Source: Oscillospiraceae bacterium (lineage in GTDB: Bacteria; Bacillota; Clostridia; Oscillospirales; CAG-272). Taken from it: a DNA stretch of 12,700 nt. The notes under the pieces were generated by a model that did not search any database, was not told where the DNA came from, and was given only the letters and a program-made list of their open reading frames with translations. Shown one piece after another: positions 1 to 6,155 of the stretch. The stretch is taken from assembly GCA_015065205.1 (NCBI GenBank), contig SVQS01000039.1:1-12700 (forward strand), read 5' to 3'. Both the position numbers and the translations under genes were made by a program. Every line of letters starts with the position of its first letter. Position 1 is the stretch's first letter.

Positions 1-481
1 CGGTAAGGATAAGGCAGAGGAAGCTGCAAAGGAAGCTATCTCCAGCCCGTTGCTCGAGACTTCTATCAAGGGTGCAAAGGGTATTCTTATCAGCATTTCC
101 GTATCTCCCGACGTAGGATTGGAAGAAGTAGATCTCGCATCCACCCTCATTTCTCAGGAAGCAAGCCCCGATGCAAACATCATTTGGGGTGTTGGCTTTG
201 ATGAAGAGCTTGAGGACGAGATGAGAATCACCATCGTTGCAACCGGTTTCGAGAAGAAGCCCGAGGATGCAACCCGTAACATCAGCAACCTCAGACCCAA
301 CGAGAACTCTCCTTACAGAAGTGCAAAGCCTGCTCCCGCGCAAGCTCCCGCTCCTGCAGAGAAGCCCGCAGCAGAGGCAAAGCCCGTTGTAAAGAAAGTT
401 GTTAAGCCCGTAAAGCCTGCTCCCAAGGTAGAGGATGACGACGATTTCGACGGTCTGTTCGATATGCTCAAAAAGAGATAA
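1..481 (+). CDS. ftsZ: Cell division protein FtsZ, C-terminal part (5' end outside window)
   Basis: This is the tubulin-like GTPase that polymerises into the division ring. Only the last 159 residues or so are in the window. The frame is open from base 2, so the TTG at 50 is internal and not a start. Visible family features are the segment EEAAKEAISSPLLE, then KGAKGILISIS, then ANIIWGVGFDEELEDEMRIT and VATGF, which match the end of the FtsZ C-terminal domain. After this comes a linker of about 45 residues rich in Ala, Pro and Lys. An acidic run of four Asp leads into the terminal peptide FDGLFDMLKKR. That tail keeps the basic end expected of the conserved C-terminal peptide that binds FtsA, SepF or ZapA-type partners, but it differs from the common D-I-P-x-F-L form. 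The gene ends just before a strong terminator, so it is the last gene of its transcript. Confidence 0.95.
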   Translation, partial: GKDKAEEAAKEAISSPLLETSIKGAKGILISISVSPDVGLEEVDLASTLISQEASPDANIIWGVGFDEELEDEMRITIVATGFEKKPEDATRNISNLRPNENSPYRSAKPAPAQAPAPAEKPAAEAKPVVKKVVKPVKPAPKVEDDDDFDGLFDMLKKR

Positions 482-500
482 TTGAATTAAGAACATATAA

Positions 501-532
501 AAAGCAGGAGAACCGTGAGGTTCTCCTGCTTT
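501..532 (+). terminator. Rho-independent terminator of ftsZ, probably bidirectional
   Basis: A perfect 14-bp stem pairs 501-514 with 519-532 around the loop GTGA, with a GC-rich core (GCAGGAGAACC). The A-run on the left arm and T-run on the right arm give U-tracts in both directions. It sits 20 bases after the ftsZ stop and 7 bases from the stop of the converging minus-strand gene, so it can end both transcripts. Confidence 0.93.
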
Positions 533-539
533 TTATGCT

Positions 540-1670
540 TTACAGCAACTTTCTCTTAATCACTTTCAGCGTTTTTTCAATTGTTTTTTGTTCAAAATTG
601 GAATATAGGTCAAAGTTGCTAAAGGTTCCGCCCTCGTTGTTCGACCAACCGATCAGCCATTTGCCTTGCAGATCTTCGCCCAAGTTGTCGCTATCGGATG
701 TGTAACGGAAGACGTGATAAATCTCCTTCTTTTTTACCTTGCCGAGGTATTCGATCTGATCGGGCTCTTTGCCAAGCTCGGTGGGGTAGGTGAGCCAATG
801 CACAAGGTCGCTTTTGGCAAGATATTCTTCGTTTGCCAATTCTGCTGGGAAGAGTTCGGTCTTGCCGTGCATCTTCAGGATCGCATAGGTCATATCGGCA
901 TAAACGATGTTGTTGGCAAGCAAAACGATAATTTCTTGGGGAACCGCTTGCTTTGCCGCGAGCAAGCTGCTAACTGCATAATAGCGAATGCTTGCATTCT
1001 CAATCTTTAGCATGCTTTGCAGGCTTGCAACAACGGCATCCGTAGCAAAATGCTGAGCAACGTCAGCGGCGATCTCCAAGCTATTCAGCATTTCCTCACT
1101 CAATTCGGTGCTCAAATAAAACTTTAATTGGGAGTCGATGTAATCGGCAAAGAGCTTTTTGGAGTCATTGGGTAGGGTAGGAATGAGGTGCTGATAGTGC
1201 AGCAGCCCGTTGTAGAGCTGTCCCTTTTGATACTCATCCTTTAAGGGAATGAGGGCACAGAACAAACGCTCAACGTTTTCCTTTGCGTTGTTTCCTTTTT
1301 CAAAAATATCGTCGATCGTGCGCTCAATGAAGCGTTCTTTGTCAACAAGCTCCACCAAAGCTTTGATGTCATTCAAATTTTCTTCGGGAATTTGTGCTGC
1401 AGAAGCGTGGCAGAGCATTACAATACCCATTAAATTATCCTCATAAGAAAACATTTCATCCTTGTGACGATAGCTTTCTGCCGTAGGAATGATAGAAATC
1501 AGCTTTTTGATTTCCGAAAATGCAAAACCAACGATCTCCGTTTTATCCTCTTGTGGAATTTTGCCTTTTTTGCTTTTAATAAACTTAACAATAACAGATA
1601 GCATCCGCGCTTTTTGGTCATAGGATTCGGTTTCATTTATATGATTGAGCAAGTCTGAATATTGTGTCAT
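540..1670 (-). CDS. Uncharacterised 376-aa protein with helical-repeat (HEAT-like) character
   Basis: I do not recognise a named family. The start is the ATG at 1668-1670 (MTQYSDLLNH), because AAGGAGTT lies 7-8 bases upstream and a consensus promoter lies beyond that. The frame stays open further upstream, but that extension reads antisense through the tRNA-Ser gene and is not real coding. The protein has no signal peptide or membrane segment and looks cytosolic. Residues 20-270 are mostly amphipathic helices. Residues 205-270, including ASIRYYAVSSLLAAK, resemble HEAT/ARM-type repeats, which usually act as protein-binding scaffolds. Residues 305-360 look different: a strand-rich segment with EYLGKVKKKEIYHVFRY, KWLIGWSNNEGGTFSNF and many aromatic residues, followed by a basic helix ending KRKLL. 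The gene is monocistronic, converges on ftsZ and shares its terminator. The repeat assignment is by eye only. Confidence 0.8.
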   Translation of the reverse strand: MTQYSDLLNHINETESYDQKARMLSVIVKFIKSKKGKIPQEDKTEIVGFAFSEIKKLISIIPTAESYRHKDEMFSYEDNLMGIVMLCHASAAQIPEENLNDIKALVELVDKERFIERTIDDIFEKGNNAKENVERLFCALIPLKDEYQKGQLYNGLLHYQHLIPTLPNDSKKLFADYIDSQLKFYLSTELSEEMLNSLEIAADVAQHFATDAVVASLQSMLKIENASIRYYAVSSLLAAKQAVPQEIIVLLANNIVYADMTYAILKMHGKTELFPAELANEEYLAKSDLVHWLTYPTELGKEPDQIEYLGKVKKKEIYHVFRYTSDSDNLGEDLQGKWLIGWSNNEGGTFSNFDLYSNFEQKTIEKTLKVIKRKLL

Positions 1671-1703
1671 AATGATAACTCCTTTTAGATTCGTTATGCT
1701 AAC

Positions 1704-1732
1704 ATTATAACACAAGACTGTTATTTTGTCAA
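1704..1732 (-). promoter_or_regulatory. Consensus extended -10 sigma-A promoter of the 540-1670 gene
   Basis: On the minus strand, TTGACA (1727-1732) and TATAAT (1704-1709) are both perfect and are separated by exactly 17 bases. A TG dinucleotide one base before the -10 adds the extended -10 element. The predicted start is near 1697, giving a leader of about 27 bases that carries the AAGGAGTT ribosome binding site. Confidence 0.92.
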
Positions 1733-1799
1733 TTATTGCGTGGGAATTAGAATAAGGAGAACAAAAAAATATTTTTCCCAACCTTTTTTCAAAAAGCCC

Positions 1800-1828
1800 T
1801 TGCAATTCTGTCAAAACTATGCTATAAT
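1800..1828 (+). promoter_or_regulatory. Promoter of tRNA-Ser
   Basis: TTGCAA (1800-1805) and TATAAT (1823-1828) are 17 bases apart, with TG one base before the -10 (TGCTATAAT). The -10 ends 17 bases before the mature tRNA 5' end, leaving a short leader for RNase P to remove. It diverges from the promoter at 1704-1732. Confidence 0.88.
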
Positions 1829-1845
1829 ATTCACGTTCGCAATAC

Positions 1846-1934
1846 GGAAGCGTATCGAAGTGGTCATAACGGGACTGACTCGAAATCAGTTGTACCTCAC
1901 GGTACCGTGGGTTCGAATCCCACCGCTTCCGCCA
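1846..1934 (+). tRNA. tRNA-Ser (anticodon CGA)
   Basis: The gene is 89 bases long with encoded CCA. The acceptor stem pairs GGAAGCG (1846-1852) with CGCTTCC (1924-1930), followed by discriminator G (1931) and CCA (1932-1934). The anticodon stem ACTGA/TCAGT (1874-1878/1886-1890) closes the loop CTCGAAA, giving anticodon CGA, which reads the serine codon UCG. The long variable arm (GTACC...GGTAC, 1892-1905) and G discriminator are the class II features expected of tRNA-Ser. The T arm is GTGGG-TTCGAAT-CCCAC (1907-1923). Confidence 0.97.
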
Positions 1935-1974
1935 ACAAAAGAAGGGTGCCTTTTGGCACCCTTCTTTTGTTGGC
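1931..1974 (+). terminator. tRNA-Ser terminator overlapping the tRNA 3' end
   Basis: A perfect 20-bp stem pairs 1931-1950 with 1955-1974 around a TTTT loop. The left arm begins with the tRNA discriminator base and CCA (GCCAAC...). The right arm carries TTCTTTTGTT. The GGGTGCC/GGCACCC core and T-rich right arm fit an intrinsic terminator. The stem, if it forms first, hides the tRNA CCA end, which would then need processing to release it. Confidence 0.85.
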
Positions 1975-2001
1975 GATACATGTTGGCTTGAGAATTTTTG
2001 T

Positions 2002-2068
2002 GCGCGCAAAGTGCGCCCGTGGCGAATTTGCAAAGCAAATTTGCGCCTCGATTGTATTCAATCGAGGC
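2002..2068. repeat. Array of three tandem hairpins
   Basis: Three hairpins follow each other almost without spacing. The first pairs GCGCGC (2002-2007) with GTGCGC (2011-2016) around AAA and includes one G-T pair. The second pairs 2022-2031 with 2035-2044, again around AAA, also with one G-T pair. The third is a perfect 10-bp stem, 2045-2054 with 2059-2068, around TATT. No credible protein is encoded here. The array fills the space between the tRNA terminator and a truncated tRNA copy. Its function is unknown; it could be the remnant of a palindromic mobile repeat. Confidence 0.75.
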
Positions 2069-2070
2069 TT

Positions 2071-2096
2071 GGTTCTGAATCCCACCGCTTCCGCCA
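2071..2096 (+). pseudogene. Truncated second copy of the tRNA-Ser 3' end
   Basis: Bases 2077-2098 repeat 1915-1936 exactly (22 bases): the 3' part of the T loop, the T-stem 3' strand, the acceptor 3' strand, GCCA and the following AC. GGTTC (2071-2075) also matches 1910-1914, with one inserted T at 2076. Nothing resembling a D arm, anticodon arm or 5' acceptor strand precedes it, so no tRNA can form. The two copies are 162 bases apart. It may be a duplication scar, or the far end of an element that used the tRNA 3' end as a target. Confidence 0.9.
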
Positions 2097-2101
2097 ACGC
2101 A

Positions 2102-2133
2102 GGCACACCTTTTGGTGTACCTTTTGCTTTTTG
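2102..2133 (+). terminator. Degenerate terminator after the tRNA fragment
   Basis: GGCACACC (2102-2109) pairs with GGTGTACC (2114-2121) around TTTT with one mismatch, followed by TTTTGCTTTTT. Its position and loop copy those of the real tRNA terminator at 1931-1974, so the duplicated unit probably included both the tRNA 3' end and its terminator. Confidence 0.65.
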
Positions 2134-2230
2134 TTGAATTTGAAAAGAAAAGATTATTAATTCACCCATAAAATTATGTAGAATAACCCCGAGACTTTCA
2201 CAAAAAATTCATACATTTCGGTTTTAGATA

Positions 2231-2239
2231 TGGTATAAT
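2231..2239 (+). promoter_or_regulatory. Extended -10 element upstream of rhaB
   Basis: TGGTATAAT gives a perfect TATAAT (2234-2239) with the TGn extension. No good -35 lies 17 bases upstream (ATACAT), so activity would depend on the extended -10 or on an activator. The rest of 2137-2274 is AT-rich and shows no other clear signal. The ribosome binding site GGGGGTGA ends about 6 bases before the ATG at 2275. Confidence 0.65.
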
Positions 2240-2274
2240 AAATTTAAAGTTTTCAAGAGCGGGGGTGACTTCTT

Positions 2275-3744
2275 ATGGCAGAGCAAAAAATGTTGGCAAT
2301 CGACCTTGGCGCTTCCAGCGGTCGCGGAATCGTCGGCTCTTTTAACGGCCAAAAACTCTCTCTTAAGGAAAACCACCGTTTTTCTAACGATCCCGTCATT
2401 CTGAATGGCAGAATGTACTGGGATATTCTGCGCATCTTTCACGAGATCAAGCAATCAATCGCAAAAACTGTTTTGGATGGCGATGCCATCTCTTCGATCG
2501 GTATAGACACATGGGGCGTGGACTACGCACTCTTGGATGAGAGTGGCAAAATGCTCTCTAACCCCTACCACTATCGGGATGCCCGAACAGAGGGTATCGT
2601 GTCTTATGTCGGTCGCTTTTTTAATTCTTCCGAGCTCTATGCAAAAACGGGTATTCAGTGCATGAATTTTAACACCATCTTTCAGCTCATCGCCGACTTG
2701 CGCGATGACCCCAAAATGGTGGAAAATGCACAGCGCATGCTTAACGTTCCCGACCTGCTCAACTATTTCCTCACAGGGAATATGGCAAATGAATATACCA
2801 TTCTTTCCACAGGTGCGTTTCTCGATGCCGAAAAGCGTGACTACGCAAAGGATATCATCGCAAAAGCAGGTATTCCGCAAGGATTATTTGGCGATATTGT
2901 TGCCCCCGGCACCTCTATGGGCAAGCTTCTCGCGCAAGTACAGAGCGAGGTGGGCAAGACAGATGCCGAGGTTCTCACAGTAGCATCACACGATACGGCA
3001 AGTGCCGTTATCGCTGTTCCCACGCAAGAAAAGGAATTTCTCTTTATCAGTAGCGGTACGTGGTCGCTGATGGGTACCGAGCTTGATGCCCCAAAGATCA
3101 ATGCCGAAACCGAAAAATACAACTTTACAAACGAGGGCGGAGTCAATAATACCATTCGCTTCCTCAAAAATATTATGGGACTTTGGCTCATTCAGGAGTC
3201 GCGCCGCCAATGGAGAAGAGAAGGCAAGGAATACAGCTTTGCCGATCTCGAAAGCCTTGCAAAAGCGGCAAAACCGTTTAGGTGCTTTATCGATCCCGAC
3301 CATCCCAGCTTTGTTGCTCCCGGCGATTTGCCCGCTCGTGTGCGCGAATTCTGCCAAAAAACGGGACAATACGTTCCCGAAACTGTTGGCGAGGTTATGC
3401 GTTGTATTTACGAAAGCCTTGCTATGAAATACCGCTATACAGCCGAAACCATCAAAAAGCTGACGGGTATTTCCCCGCGCGTTATCCACGTTGTAGGCGG
3501 CGGAACAAAAGACGGCTTCCTCTCGCAAATGACAGCCGATGCTTGCGGTATTCCCGTATGCGCAGGTCCCGAGGAGGCAACCGCTATCGGTAACCTTTTG
3601 GTGCAGCTGATGGCAGCAGGGGAGGCCAAGAACCTCTTGGATGCCCGTGCAATCGTTGCCGCATCCTTCGATTGCAAGCATTACATTCCCGAAAACACGC
3701 CTGCTTGGGATGCTGCATATCAAACCTTTTGTGCTCTAAACTGA
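2275..3744 (+). CDS. rhaB: Rhamnulokinase (FGGY carbohydrate kinase family)
   Basis: This cytosolic kinase uses ATP to phosphorylate L-rhamnulose to L-rhamnulose 1-phosphate in rhamnose breakdown. At 489 residues it is the usual length for RhaB. The N-terminal nucleotide-binding lobe opens with IDLGASSGR (residues 9-17), a typical RhaB signature. It is followed by GIDTWGVDYALLD (76-88) and PYHYRDART (97-105), which form the sugar site. ASHDTAS around 237-243 carries Asp240, the expected catalytic base. The C-terminal FGGY domain shows FISSGTWSLMGTE and the ATP-site loop VVGGGTKDG (from 406). The start is set by GGGGGTGA about 6 bases upstream. No isomerase, aldolase or rhamnose transporter lies nearby, so the pathway partners must be elsewhere. 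Specificity is inferred from motifs; a related kinase for another ketose cannot be excluded. Confidence 0.92.
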   Translation: MAEQKMLAIDLGASSGRGIVGSFNGQKLSLKENHRFSNDPVILNGRMYWDILRIFHEIKQSIAKTVLDGDAISSIGIDTWGVDYALLDESGKMLSNPYHYRDARTEGIVSYVGRFFNSSELYAKTGIQCMNFNTIFQLIADLRDDPKMVENAQRMLNVPDLLNYFLTGNMANEYTILSTGAFLDAEKRDYAKDIIAKAGIPQGLFGDIVAPGTSMGKLLAQVQSEVGKTDAEVLTVASHDTASAVIAVPTQEKEFLFISSGTWSLMGTELDAPKINAETEKYNFTNEGGVNNTIRFLKNIMGLWLIQESRRQWRREGKEYSFADLESLAKAAKPFRCFIDPDHPSFVAPGDLPARVREFCQKTGQYVPETVGEVMRCIYESLAMKYRYTAETIKKLTGISPRVIHVVGGGTKDGFLSQMTADACGIPVCAGPEEATAIGNLLVQLMAAGEAKNLLDARAIVAASFDCKHYIPENTPAWDAAYQTFCALN

Positions 3745-3823
3745 CGAAAAATTACCTGTCAGCGCGGCGAGAGCCGTGAATTGGGGAATATATGTAAAAA
3801 ATAAAAAACAACGGAGGCTTACT

Positions 3824-4954
3824 ATGAAGGACAATCAATTTGGAGAGCTTTGTGTAATCGGAATGAAGGGCTGTGAAGCGTTTGCCGATCAGGTAGACTA
3901 TTATCTTCGCGATTGGCGCAGACACGGCGACAACGACAAGACATTCCTCGTTCAAGCAGACTGCCCACGCTTTGGATCGGGTGAGGCGAAGGGAATGCTG
4001 CACGAGTCGATGCGCGGAAAGGATGTTTACATCATCTGCGATACCTTCAACTATGGCGTTACCTACAAAATGTACGGCATGACCGTTCCGATGAGTCCCG
4101 ATGACCACTATGCCGACCTCAAGCGCATTATTGCCGCAATCGAGGGCAAAGCAAGAAGACTGACCGTCATTATGCCGATGCTCTATGAGGGCAGACAGCA
4201 CAAGAGAAGTGGTCGCGAGTCTCTCGACTGTGCGCTGATGCTGCAAGAACTCGTGGGAATGGGTGTCTCCAACATTCTTACTTTTGATGCGCACGACTCC
4301 CGTATTAACAATGCAATTCCGCTTTCCGGTTTTGATAATGTCCGTCCTGCATATCAAATGATCAAGGCACTTGTCCGCGCCGTTCCCGATGTAAAAATCG
4401 ACAAGGATAACTTGGTTATCATCTCTCCCGACGAGGGGGCAATGTCCCGTTGTATGTATTATAGCTCGGTTCTCGGTCTTGATATCGGTATGTTCTACAA
4501 GAGAAGAAACTACTCGGTTGTTGTTAATGGCCGCAACCCCATTGAGGCGCACGAGTACCTTGGTCGCGACCTGCACGGCAAGGATGCTGTTGTAGTTGAC
4601 GATATGATCGCCTCGGGTGAATCGATGATCGACGTTTGCCGCCAACTCAAGGAAAAGGGCGCAAACCGCGTATTCTGCTTTGCAACCTTTGGACTCTTCA
4701 CTGAGGGCTTTGAAAAATTCGATCAAGCCGCAAAAGAGGGCGTATTCGACCGCATCTTTACCACCAATCTGATCTATCGCCGCTCCGAGCTGGCAGAAAA
4801 GGGGTGGTACACAGAGGTGAATATGTGCAAATACGTAGCATACCTTATTGATACCCTGAACAACGATGCAACCATCAGCACATTGCTCAATCCTGTTAAG
4901 CGTATCCAAACCTTAATGGATAAGCACAGCCGTACGCTCACATCCAAAAAATAA
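3824..4954 (+). CDS. prs: Ribose-phosphate pyrophosphokinase (PRPP synthetase), long divergent form
   Basis: The enzyme transfers pyrophosphate from ATP to ribose 5-phosphate, making PRPP for purine, pyrimidine, His, Trp and NAD synthesis. The start is the ATG at 3824, with GGAGG 6 bases upstream; an in-frame ATG-less extension upstream has no such site. The product is 376 residues, about 60 longer than the common bacterial Prs of about 315. Recognisable elements are MPMLYEGRQHKRSGRESL (117-133), equivalent to the Prs R-Q-D-R-K segment; FDAHDSRINNAIP (154-166), with the metal-binding His of the D-L-H motif; SPDEGAMSR (201-209); the flexible-loop YKRR (225-228); and the PRPP loop VVVDDMIASGES (256-267). 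That loop has A-S-G-E-S where typical enzymes have D-T-G-G-T. Extra sequence is spread over the N terminus, the 88-100 region and the C-terminal tail. It follows rhaB by 79 bases with no terminator between, so it may be cotranscribed. Confidence 0.87.
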   Translation: MKDNQFGELCVIGMKGCEAFADQVDYYLRDWRRHGDNDKTFLVQADCPRFGSGEAKGMLHESMRGKDVYIICDTFNYGVTYKMYGMTVPMSPDDHYADLKRIIAAIEGKARRLTVIMPMLYEGRQHKRSGRESLDCALMLQELVGMGVSNILTFDAHDSRINNAIPLSGFDNVRPAYQMIKALVRAVPDVKIDKDNLVIISPDEGAMSRCMYYSSVLGLDIGMFYKRRNYSVVVNGRNPIEAHEYLGRDLHGKDAVVVDDMIASGESMIDVCRQLKEKGANRVFCFATFGLFTEGFEKFDQAAKEGVFDRIFTTNLIYRRSELAEKGWYTEVNMCKYVAYLIDTLNNDATISTLLNPVKRIQTLMDKHSRTLTSKK

Positions 4955-4972
4955 TAAATGGAAATAAAGAAG

Positions 4973-5013
4973 ACACGGAGATGCGCAAAATTGCGTATCT
5001 CCGTGTGTTTTTT
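4973..5013 (+). terminator. Terminator between prs and the converging methyltransferase gene
   Basis: ACACGGAGATGCGCAA (4973-4988) pairs with 4991-5006 with a single G-T pair. The two central A-T pairs probably stay open, giving an AAAATT-type loop. GTTTTTT (5007-5013) follows on the plus strand. The minus-strand gene stops at 5012-5014, right at the hairpin base, so the same structure can end both transcripts. Confidence 0.92.
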
Positions 5014-5995
5014 ATTGTAATGTTTTCAAAAATGCATCTGTGAGTATCGTTTCAGGTGCAAGCCCAGCCAAATTGAGGGGTTCCTTTTCATCGGTTATAC
5101 GCCGATAAACGATGTGGCGCAGGAGGGAGAGTAAAGAGGGCTCTATCCAATAATCAAACTGCGTGCGTGTCGAGAGAACCTCATACTTTTTGAGCTTATG
5201 GTACATCTCTAAACCGTCCGAGGCATCGTGCCACAGGTCGGCAAACACGTAATCAAACTTGCCGCGCGGCATTTTTTCTTGCATATATTGGAATGCATCA
5301 GCTTCTATAATTTCAATTTTGTCGCCGTTTGGGAACTGCGGCAAAAGATAGGTTTTGAAAATCTCAATTACATCGCGCGAGCGTTCCACAACCACAACAC
5401 GCTCAACGTTCGACTTTTCGGATGCGTGAAAAGCAAAATAACCAAGCCCGAGCCCGAGCGTGAGCACGCGACCGCGACACTTTTCAATCGGCTCGCGCAT
5501 CGTTTCCACCTCGTTGGGGGTAATGGTCATCCACTCAATGCCATCCTCAAGAATGGCAGGAAAAGGGAACTCAACGTCAAAATACCCGAGCTGCGGAATT
5601 TCGCAAAGGTCTTTTGTTACCACGGGATGTGTTCTTACAAAAGGCTGATAAGGGGCGTAGGAGTGTTGGCAAAGCTCCCATTTGCCGTGTGTTATGTTTG
5701 CAAAATGAACGGTTTTTGCATACGCATCGTTTTCATAAACCGATGGGTCAAGCTTCTTCAAAGCAGGAATCAGATATTGACGTTCCAATGCGCGATGCGC
5801 AGGATTATCTACCGTATCAAGACCGCAAGCGGCAGAAAGAAGCGTACAAAAAGCCTCGTGATTTGAAACGTGGCATTCACGCGCAAGGTCTTCCACCATT
5901 GTGGCATCGATAAAGCGCGGATGGTTATTGATGTATTCACTTAAAATGCTGACAACAATATCGTTGTCACGCATGACGTCATCCAATCGACTCAT
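5012..5995 (-). CDS. Class I SAM-dependent methyltransferase-like protein (spermidine-synthase-like fold)
   Basis: The 327-residue product has a Rossmann-type SAM-binding domain in its C-terminal half. Motif I is RVLTLGLGLGYFAF (176-189). The acidic residue at the end of strand 2 is Glu204 in VVVERSRDVI. Motif III is EIIEADAFQY (228-237), and FDYVFADLWHD (247-257) forms the strand 4 motif. The order and the F-D-Y-V-F-A-D-L motif resemble spermidine/spermine synthase-like methyltransferases. The N-terminal 150 residues contain a small helical region and then aromatic/Pro-rich segments (YAPYQPF, FDVEFPFPA); their role is not recognised. No substrate can be named. The start at 5995 is supported by AAGGAGAA 6 bases upstream. 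It stands alone with its own promoter and no functional neighbour. Confidence 0.8.
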   Translation of the reverse strand: MSRLDDVMRDNDIVVSILSEYINNHPRFIDATMVEDLARECHVSNHEAFCTLLSAACGLDTVDNPAHRALERQYLIPALKKLDPSVYENDAYAKTVHFANITHGKWELCQHSYAPYQPFVRTHPVVTKDLCEIPQLGYFDVEFPFPAILEDGIEWMTITPNEVETMREPIEKCRGRVLTLGLGLGYFAFHASEKSNVERVVVVERSRDVIEIFKTYLLPQFPNGDKIEIIEADAFQYMQEKMPRGKFDYVFADLWHDASDGLEMYHKLKKYEVLSTRTQFDYWIEPSLLSLLRHIVYRRITDEKEPLNLAGLAPETILTDAFLKTLQ

Positions 5996-6026
5996 TGAAG
6001 TTCTCCTTTTTTAACTCTTCTCGTTT

Positions 6027-6055
6027 ATTATACAGTATTTTTGAATGGTAAGCAA
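6027..6055 (-). promoter_or_regulatory. Promoter of the methyltransferase-like gene
   Basis: On the minus strand, TATAAT (6027-6032) is perfect and TTGCTT (6050-6055) lies 17 bases upstream as a fair -35. The predicted start is near 6020, about 25 bases before the ATG at 5995. Confidence 0.8.
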
Positions 6056-6108
6056 GATGTTTTTGAAATTTTTTTCTAATATCCTTGTAGGAAAAGTTTT
6101 TGAAGGGG

Positions 6109-6144
6109 TGCAGGGGGAACTTTTTTCAAAAAGTTCCCCCTGCA
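6109..6144. repeat. Long perfect palindrome, repeat-like; probable terminator of the ZIP gene
   Basis: TGCAGGGGGAACTTTTT (6109-6125) pairs perfectly with 6128-6144 around a two-base centre; in RNA the inner A-T pairs would open into a loop. A flanking segment (GTTTTTGAAGGGG, 6096-6108) partly repeats the palindrome's inner sequence in inverted form. It lies 11 bases past the stop of the minus-strand ZIP gene and ahead of the next gene's promoter, so it probably ends ZIP transcription. However, the minus-strand sequence after the stem starts with C, not a clean T-run. From memory, similar G5/C5 palindromes recur between genes in gut clostridia; only one copy is in this window. Confidence 0.75.
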
Positions 6145-6155
6145 TTTCTTAAAAA

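Noticed and set aside
1671..2033. Upstream in-frame extension of the 540-1670 gene to 497 residues
   Set aside because: It runs antisense through the tRNA-Ser, its promoter and the gene's own promoter. The ATG at 1670 has a clear ribosome binding site and promoter.
1931..2136. CRISPR-like or integron-like array
   Set aside because: The hairpins differ in sequence and length, there are no regular spacers, and no cas or integrase gene is present.
1897..2169. Minus-strand 90-aa reading frame containing AEAVGFEPTVP
   Set aside because: This is the well-known spurious translation of tRNA 3' ends. Its internal repetition only reflects the duplicated tRNA end.
3752..4909. 385-aa antisense reading frame covering all of prs
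   Set aside because: It has no family motif and no ribosome binding site, its composition is odd, and it lies fully opposite a clear enzyme gene. It is a codon-bias shadow.
5228..5866. 212-aa plus-strand reading frame opposite the methyltransferase-like gene
   Set aside because: No recognisable motif and no start signals. The minus-strand gene has intact SAM motifs, a promoter and a ribosome binding site.
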